Shown here: positions 60,127-64,000 of the stretch, piece by piece
Position numbering within the stretch: position 1 is the stretch's first letter
Layout: each line of letters opens with the position of its first letter
Assembly: GCF_029537485.1 (NCBI RefSeq)
Contig: NZ_JARPUS010000004.1
Location: 1 to 64,000, forward strand
Source: Pseudomonas sp. GOM6
Lineage (GTDB): Bacteria > Pseudomonadota > Gammaproteobacteria > Pseudomonadales > Pseudomonadaceae
Direction: 5' to 3'
Length of the DNA: 64,000 bases
Program-made: the position numbers and the translations under genes
Notes under the pieces: model-generated
Seen by the model: only the letters and a program-made list of their open reading frames with translations
Told to the model about the DNA's origin: nothing
Database searches by the model: none

Positions 60127-62574
60127 CTATCGGTTGGTGCGGGATCGCCAGTGACGTTTTGCGGGCCTGTTGGCGGCTATGCTGCTGCCGGCGGGGCGGC
60201 CAACGCGGAAGACTCCCTGCTCGACCTGCAGCGCACGGTAGTGGCTGTAGTGGATGTGTGCAGTCGAGGCTTCAAAGTTGATCTTGTCGAGCTCCTCTTT
60301 CAGCACGTAGCTCGGGTAGCAATCGCCGTAACCACCGGTGGTGCTGCGGTCGGCATGGCCGACCAATGCCTTGCCGATCAGCAAGTCCAGCTTCTGTCGG
60401 CGAAACTGGTTGATGAAGGTGTGTCGCAGGCCGTGAAAGGTGAGTTCGTCATCGCCCAGCCCGCACTGTCCCAAATAGCCTTTGTCATCTTTGTCTGAGC
60501 CGCGGTACCACCGGCTGGCAGTGTGGCCTGGGGAAAGGTCTCCGTAGGTGCGGAGATTTTCAAAAAGAGCTGCTGACGGGTCGCCGCCTGTCGCGTGCAG
60601 GCGCTGTTGATGAAATTCCAGGAATCCGGCTTCGAGAATCGCTTTGTGCAGCGGCACGAGGCGCTCCGAATCAACGGTTTTCAGCTGTCTTGCGCCGGAG
60701 CTACTGATGCTGATCACCCACACGCCAAGCTCTTCGCGAATATCACCAAGCCGAAGCTGGCACAACTCGCTCAGTCGTGCGCCGCTGTAGAGTCCGAGAA
60801 GCGGCAGCCAGAAACGATAGTCATCCAGGCGCCAGCGAGGCGGCGCTTTCAGCGTGTAGGCCGGGCCGCGAAGCAGTTGCTCAATCTGTCCAGGGGTGTA
60901 AGTGCGTTTGCGCGGAGAGGGGGCACCTTTGGTGCTGAACGTCAGTCCTGCGGCCAGGTTTTCATTCAAATACCCCTGATCGTGAGCGTAGCGGATGAGG
61001 GCGCGGGCTAGCTCGAAAAACTTTTTCGCAGTGCGCGCGTTGATGGGCTCGTACTTGCCGCTCTGAATAATCTTGCTTAAGGGTTGATAGCGGGTGGCAC
61101 GCAGGCGGTGGCGATTTTTGGGGTAGCTGCGCAACTGATCTCGCAGTGCATTGAAGTCTGCTCGGGTCAGCGTCTGGATTGGGCGATGACCGCCGATCAG
61201 TTCGGCTAGTCCCTCCAAGCGTGCATGCATGGTGATGCGCGTGCGCGGGTTCTGCCAGGCTCCTTCGCGCACTTGCCGCTCTTCGAACTCGCGGATGAGG
61301 GTGCCGAAATAGAGGGTTGGTTCGCTAGTGGTTGGAGGTTGAATCAGGCATTCATTCGATGCGGGGACCTCAAACAGTGCTTTCAGCTTGGCTCCCTGCT
61401 CGGGTGGCAAGGTGCTGCTCAGTGCATTGAGTAGCGCTTGGGTACCTGCATCTTGGGGTGGTGTCGCTGTGTCGTTTGCTGCGTTCATGTCCGGCAGCGA
61501 GGGCATTGGTTCGGCAGGCGGAATTGGGCCAAGCATGCGCCGGATTAGATCCTGAATCTCCTGCCGGGCGCGTTCATAGGCGTCTGATGACGGGGCTTCG
61601 ATGAAGCAACTCAGCAGAGTCTTGTCGATCTGTACCAGGCTGAAGTGCAGCAGGATTGATGCAAGGATTGGTGAGCTGGTGAGTAGCTCGATGCGCATCT
61701 TCTTCGGGCGATTGGGGCTCCCTTTAAGGCGCGGATCGTCGAGGGGTATCAAAACGGTATAGAGCCCGCTTTCCTCTTGAAGAGTCTGAAAGTTCTGGCA
61801 GAGGGCCAGGTGGTCGACCTTTTTCGCAATCCGGCTGAGGTGAAACATCACGCTGTGCGCGGACTGTGGCAGTCCGGTTGGAATATGCAGCAGATTGCGG
61901 CCCTGGTCTGGGCGGGCAAAGCACAGGTATTCGTAGAACGAGAGCATCGTGATCAGTGGATGCCCGGACTTCAAAATATTCCGGGACATTGGAGTAGTCT
62001 CCAGCACGGTGATGGCGCTGTAGATGTAAACAGCGGCGGCATTGGCTACTTCTGGGTCATTAGTGCCCAGGGGCCAATCGAAGCGGGTAAAGCCGAATTT
62101 GAGGGCTTTGCGCAGTGCTTCGCTTGGATGCAGGGCAAAGTAGATCTCGCCTCCCGGTTCGTTGCAGAAGAGTACGGGATGCTCTTTGCATTCCTCCATA
62201 AGGCGTGCATGGCCGGCGCTCAGGTCGGTGTTTGCGAGCTTGGCGGGTGATGGGCGCAGGCCCCAAATGTTCAGCGAGGTGTCGACAAAGCGCCTGACTT
62301 CAGCCTGTAAGAGCTCCAGGTTGCTCAGAATGAATTCTGGGCTGAACTCTTTGAATGGGATCCTGAGGCGTTTCAGCAAATCCTGAATGCGTGCATTCAG
62401 GTGCTTGGCAAGGTCGCGTGCGAGGGCTTCGTCGTGGCCCAGCGACCAGCGAATTTGTGCAGGCAGCTGGGGTTGGGAGCCGATATCGCTTGGGAAGGTG
62501 TAGTAAAACTGAAAGCCAGTTTTGGCCTGATAGACAAGGTGCTGAACACCGGTTTTGCTTTGACGCTTGGACAT
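60127..62574 (-). CDS. Large tyrosine recombinase (integrase) 2, next to ssrA
   Basis: An 815-residue recombinase, twice the usual length. The C-terminal third is catalytic: GLYSGARLSELCQLRLGDIR (box I), LTFHGLRHTFINQFRRQKLD (box II with an intact H-G-L-R), GHADRSTTGGYG with the nucleophile tyrosine. The N-terminal 450 residues hold an integrase N-terminal domain (QHLVYQAKTGFQFYYTFP) and a long helical middle. Its start is 100 bp from the ssrA 3' end and it points away from it, as island integrases usually lie beside their attachment site. ATG 62574 is chosen; GTG 62598 is the alternative. Confidence 0.9.
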   Translation of the reverse strand: MSKRQSKTGVQHLVYQAKTGFQFYYTFPSDIGSQPQLPAQIRWSLGHDEALARDLAKHLNARIQDLLKRLRIPFKEFSPEFILSNLELLQAEVRRFVDTSLNIWGLRPSPAKLANTDLSAGHARLMEECKEHPVLFCNEPGGEIYFALHPSEALRKALKFGFTRFDWPLGTNDPEVANAAAVYIYSAITVLETTPMSRNILKSGHPLITMLSFYEYLCFARPDQGRNLLHIPTGLPQSAHSVMFHLSRIAKKVDHLALCQNFQTLQEESGLYTVLIPLDDPRLKGSPNRPKKMRIELLTSSPILASILLHFSLVQIDKTLLSCFIEAPSSDAYERARQEIQDLIRRMLGPIPPAEPMPSLPDMNAANDTATPPQDAGTQALLNALSSTLPPEQGAKLKALFEVPASNECLIQPPTTSEPTLYFGTLIREFEERQVREGAWQNPRTRITMHARLEGLAELIGGHRPIQTLTRADFNALRDQLRSYPKNRHRLRATRYQPLSKIIQSGKYEPINARTAKKFFELARALIRYAHDQGYLNENLAAGLTFSTKGAPSPRKRTYTPGQIEQLLRGPAYTLKAPPRWRLDDYRFWLPLLGLYSGARLSELCQLRLGDIREELGVWVISISSSGARQLKTVDSERLVPLHKAILEAGFLEFHQQRLHATGGDPSAALFENLRTYGDLSPGHTASRWYRGSDKDDKGYLGQCGLGDDELTFHGLRHTFINQFRRQKLDLLIGKALVGHADRSTTGGYGDCYPSYVLKEELDKINFEASTAHIHYSHYRALQVEQGVFRVGRPAGSSIAANRPAKRHWRSRTNR

Positions 62575-62590
62575 GATGGCGTACCTATTT

Positions 62591-62618
62591 GGATTCACAG
62601 TTGGACTGTGTGAAATCC
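62591..62618. promoter_or_regulatory. Imperfect palindrome before recombinase 2
   Basis: GGATTcACAGT-TGG-ACTGTgtgaAATCC is a symmetric 28-bp sequence with a central ACAGTTGGACTGT, immediately upstream of the recombinase 2 start. It is a candidate operator for integrase control or an arm site. Inferred from symmetry only. Confidence 0.45.
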
Positions 62619-62634
62619 AGTGCCATCAAATCGT

Positions 62635-62667
62635 GCCTGAAACCCGCGTTTTAGACGGGTTTCAGGC
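62635..62667 (-). terminator. Terminator-like hairpin after ssrA
   Basis: GCCTGAAACCCG (62635-62646) and CGGGTTTCAGGC (62656-62667) form a perfect 12-bp stem with a 9-nt loop, 6 bp beyond the 3' end of the tmRNA on its strand. A short T-poor tail follows, so it acts as terminator or as processing stop. Confidence 0.7.
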
Positions 62668-62673
62668 CTCATT

Positions 62674-62720
62674 TGGTGGAGCCGGGGGGATTTGAACCCC
62701 CGTCCGCCAGCTCTCCACTA
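62674..62720. other. Putative island attachment site in the ssrA 3' end
   Basis: Many Pseudomonas islands insert into the 3' end of ssrA, and an integrase gene lies directly beside it here. The acceptor-stem and T-arm sequence (GGTGGAGCCGGGGGGATTTG on the plus strand) would be the core. By eye I did not find a second copy elsewhere in the window, so the other island end is outside or diverged. Inference. Confidence 0.5.
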
Positions 62721-63030
62721 TCGGTTCTACATGCTTAGCCATCTCTACTGAGTTAACTCCGCGCCGCCCGAGTGGCAGGGTGCTTGGAGCGAGCTGCATA
62801 AGTTTTAGCCGTTACACCTGCAGCGAGCTTGGCGGCGATCCTGTTCTATCTGACAGACCAAATCTTCGGGTTTACAGGCATCCCCTAGGGTCTGCTGGCG
62901 CCCTTAGGCGGCCAGAGCGTAGTTGTCGTCGTTGGCAACTATGAAGTTGTGGCAGCGGATTTACGAGAACTGTCACCTACTCGGCATGCCCCTCAAGTTT
63001 TGCTACCGGCGTCGAATCCTAATCGGCCCC
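62674..63030 (-). ncRNA. ssrA: Transfer-messenger RNA (tmRNA)
   Basis: A 357-nt tmRNA. The 5' end starts GGGGCCGATTAGGATTCGAC and the 3' end finishes in GGCTCCACCA, forming the alanine-type acceptor stem; the T-arm GGGGGTTCAAATCCCCCC is next to it. The internal frame at 62904-62936 reads GCC AAC GAC GAC AAC TAC GCT CTG GCC GCC TAA, the tag ANDDNYALAA used by Pseudomonas. It rescues stalled ribosomes and marks the nascent protein for degradation. The gene is intact, so island integration has restored its 3' end. Confidence 0.97.
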
Positions 63031-63166
63031 AGAACGCTCTTGCGAGGTTTGAGGCGGAGTTTACGGCAAAGGTTCCCCTGCGTCGACCGCGACAATGCCC
63101 GTACAATGGCTGGCCTATCTCAGGCCATGTGCCATTCTCTTCAGATTGGATTTCGAGGAGCGCTGG

Positions 63167-64000
63167 ATGCCGCTTGCATCGCTCAAGCCTTTGCGTCGCT
63201 GGATCTGGCGAGCCTTTTTGCAGAGTGCATTGATTCCCCTGGTGCTGGTGGAGTCCGTGCTGATCGGTGTCTACCTCTACACCAACGAGTCCATCCGTGA
63301 GACGCAGATAGGCTATTTGCAGAGCAGTGCGCTGCAGGATCTGGATCGAGCGGTACGCCGCGAGGGACAGGTGATCGATGAGCGGTTGCGCGCCATCGAA
63401 GCTCAAGTCGGTATTTATCGTGATGCGGTCGCCGAGGCTTTGCAGGATCGTCGCTTTCAGCCGGACGAACTCGAACGCATGCGCCATGCCAGCACCCCTG
63501 ATGGCGTTTTCTACAGCCGCAGTGATGATGGCCGAGCGGCTTCCTTTTATGCGGCTAGTACGCCCGTCGAGCAGCAGGATCGGGAGAAGGCGCTGCGCCT
63601 GTCGCGCCTCGATCCACTGATGCGCTCGCTCCAGCAAGCCGATCCGCTAGTGGCGGCGGTCTACTTCAACAGTTGGGACAGCTACAACCGCATCTATCCC
63701 TATTTCGATGTGCTGCAGCAGTACCCGCATGACATGGTCATCCCGCAGTACAACTTCTATTACCTGGCTGACGCCAAGCACAACCCGAGCCGCGGGACAG
63801 TGTGGACCGAGGTCTATCTCGACCCGGCCGGCCTGGGCTGGATGTTGTCGGCTATTGCTCCGGTTTACCGTGACGACAAGCTCGAGGGCGTGGTCGGTCT
63901 AGATGTGACCGTCGGCCAGATGCTCAGCAAGATCGGTAACCTGCAGGTCCCCTGGCAGGGTTATGCGCTGCTGGTGGGCAGTGACAACGAGATCATGGCG
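63167..64000 (+). CDS. Membrane sensor protein with periplasmic Cache (PDC) domain, N-terminal part
   Basis: ATG 63167 follows GAGGAG by 6 nt. The frame stays open to the window end (278 codons). Residues about 17-38 form a membrane helix (FLQSALIPLVLVESVLIGVY), and the rest is a periplasmic dCache-like domain (VYFNSWDSYNRIYPYFDVLQ, WTEVYLDPAGLGWMLSAIAP, VVGLDVTVGQML). The output domain (histidine kinase, GGDEF/EAL or methyl-accepting) lies beyond the window, so the class is open. It is probably part of the core chromosome beside ssrA. Confidence 0.8.
   Translation, partial: MPLASLKPLRRWIWRAFLQSALIPLVLVESVLIGVYLYTNESIRETQIGYLQSSALQDLDRAVRREGQVIDERLRAIEAQVGIYRDAVAEALQDRRFQPDELERMRHASTPDGVFYSRSDDGRAASFYAASTPVEQQDREKALRLSRLDPLMRSLQQADPLVAAVYFNSWDSYNRIYPYFDVLQQYPHDMVIPQYNFYYLADAKHNPSRGTVWTEVYLDPAGLGWMLSAIAPVYRDDKLEGVVGLDVTVGQMLSKIGNLQVPWQGYALLVGSDNEIMA

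Noticed and set aside
62674..62720. Second copy of the ssrA 3' end as left island border
   Set aside because: Reading the window for GGTGGAGCC or TTTGAACCCCC style text gave no convincing partner; an automated search for a 15-50 bp direct repeat of 62660-62720 would settle it.

Overview
The window is from a Pseudomonas chromosome, probably of the P. aeruginosa/P. mendocina/P. oleovorans side of the genus. The clearest evidence is the tmRNA gene near the right end, whose internal reading frame encodes the tag ANDDNYALAA. High-GC codon use, an umuDC operon with a LexA box and recCBD gene order agree with this. Almost everything to the left of ssrA is accessory DNA: oxidoreductase genes with remnants of insertion sequences, a taurine operon, an odd recBCD neighbourhood, and a large anti-phage region that ends with two tyrosine recombinases next to the ssrA 3' end.

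Layout. 0-7.9 kb: two diverged copies of a cysQ-like 3' end plus its flank (1-345 and 7244-7575) bracket a block with a LysR regulator, an SDR and an MDR oxidoreductase, an LLM flavin oxidoreductase, a GlxA/AraC regulator and small ABM monooxygenases; an IS1182-type relic lies inside it. 7.9-15.4 kb: a complete taurine-nitrogen module: aminotransferase, sulfoacetaldehyde reductase and TauE-type exporter on the minus strand, the MocR regulator TauR, and divergent tauABC. Taurine would be imported, deaminated to sulfoacetaldehyde, reduced to isethionate and exported. 15.5-31.1 kb: HEPN protein, unknown genes, a WYL regulator with a palindromic site at its start, SEL1-repeat and unknown genes, then recC-recB-recD preceded by the same palindrome. 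Fragments of one small gene family lie at both ends of this cassette. 31.3-39.9 kb: HNH protein, IS relic, small tyrosine recombinase, SOS-controlled umuDC, pRiA4b ORF-3 protein, BrxR/CapW-like WYL repressor, rmuC, a secreted DxDxDG-repeat protein and an M15-like peptidase.

40.1-55.8 kb is a defence block in which a complete Zorya type I system (zorABCD), preceded by a PD-(D/E)XK protein, lies between hsdMS and hsdR of a type I restriction-modification system. 56.0-57.5 kb holds two unfamiliar small membrane-type proteins that may be another effector module. 57.5-58.7 kb is non-coding but highly structured: a 220-bp inverted-repeat element enclosing three hairpins, then further hairpins, then an array of fourteen 7-mers (TGTCGCA/TGCGACA in alternating orientation) at an exact 16-bp period in two blocks of seven. 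The same 7-mer pair forms the palindromes at the WYL gene and upstream of recC about 37-40 kb away. 58.7-62.6 kb: two tyrosine recombinases. 62.7-63.0 kb: ssrA. The window ends inside a membrane sensor gene.

The most interesting unexplained signals are the 16-bp alternating array with its link to the WYL/recBCD palindromes, the multi-hairpin element beside it, and the unknown genes around recBCD. These readings were made by eye. Family names rest on recognised motifs, and no similarity search or folding calculation was run.
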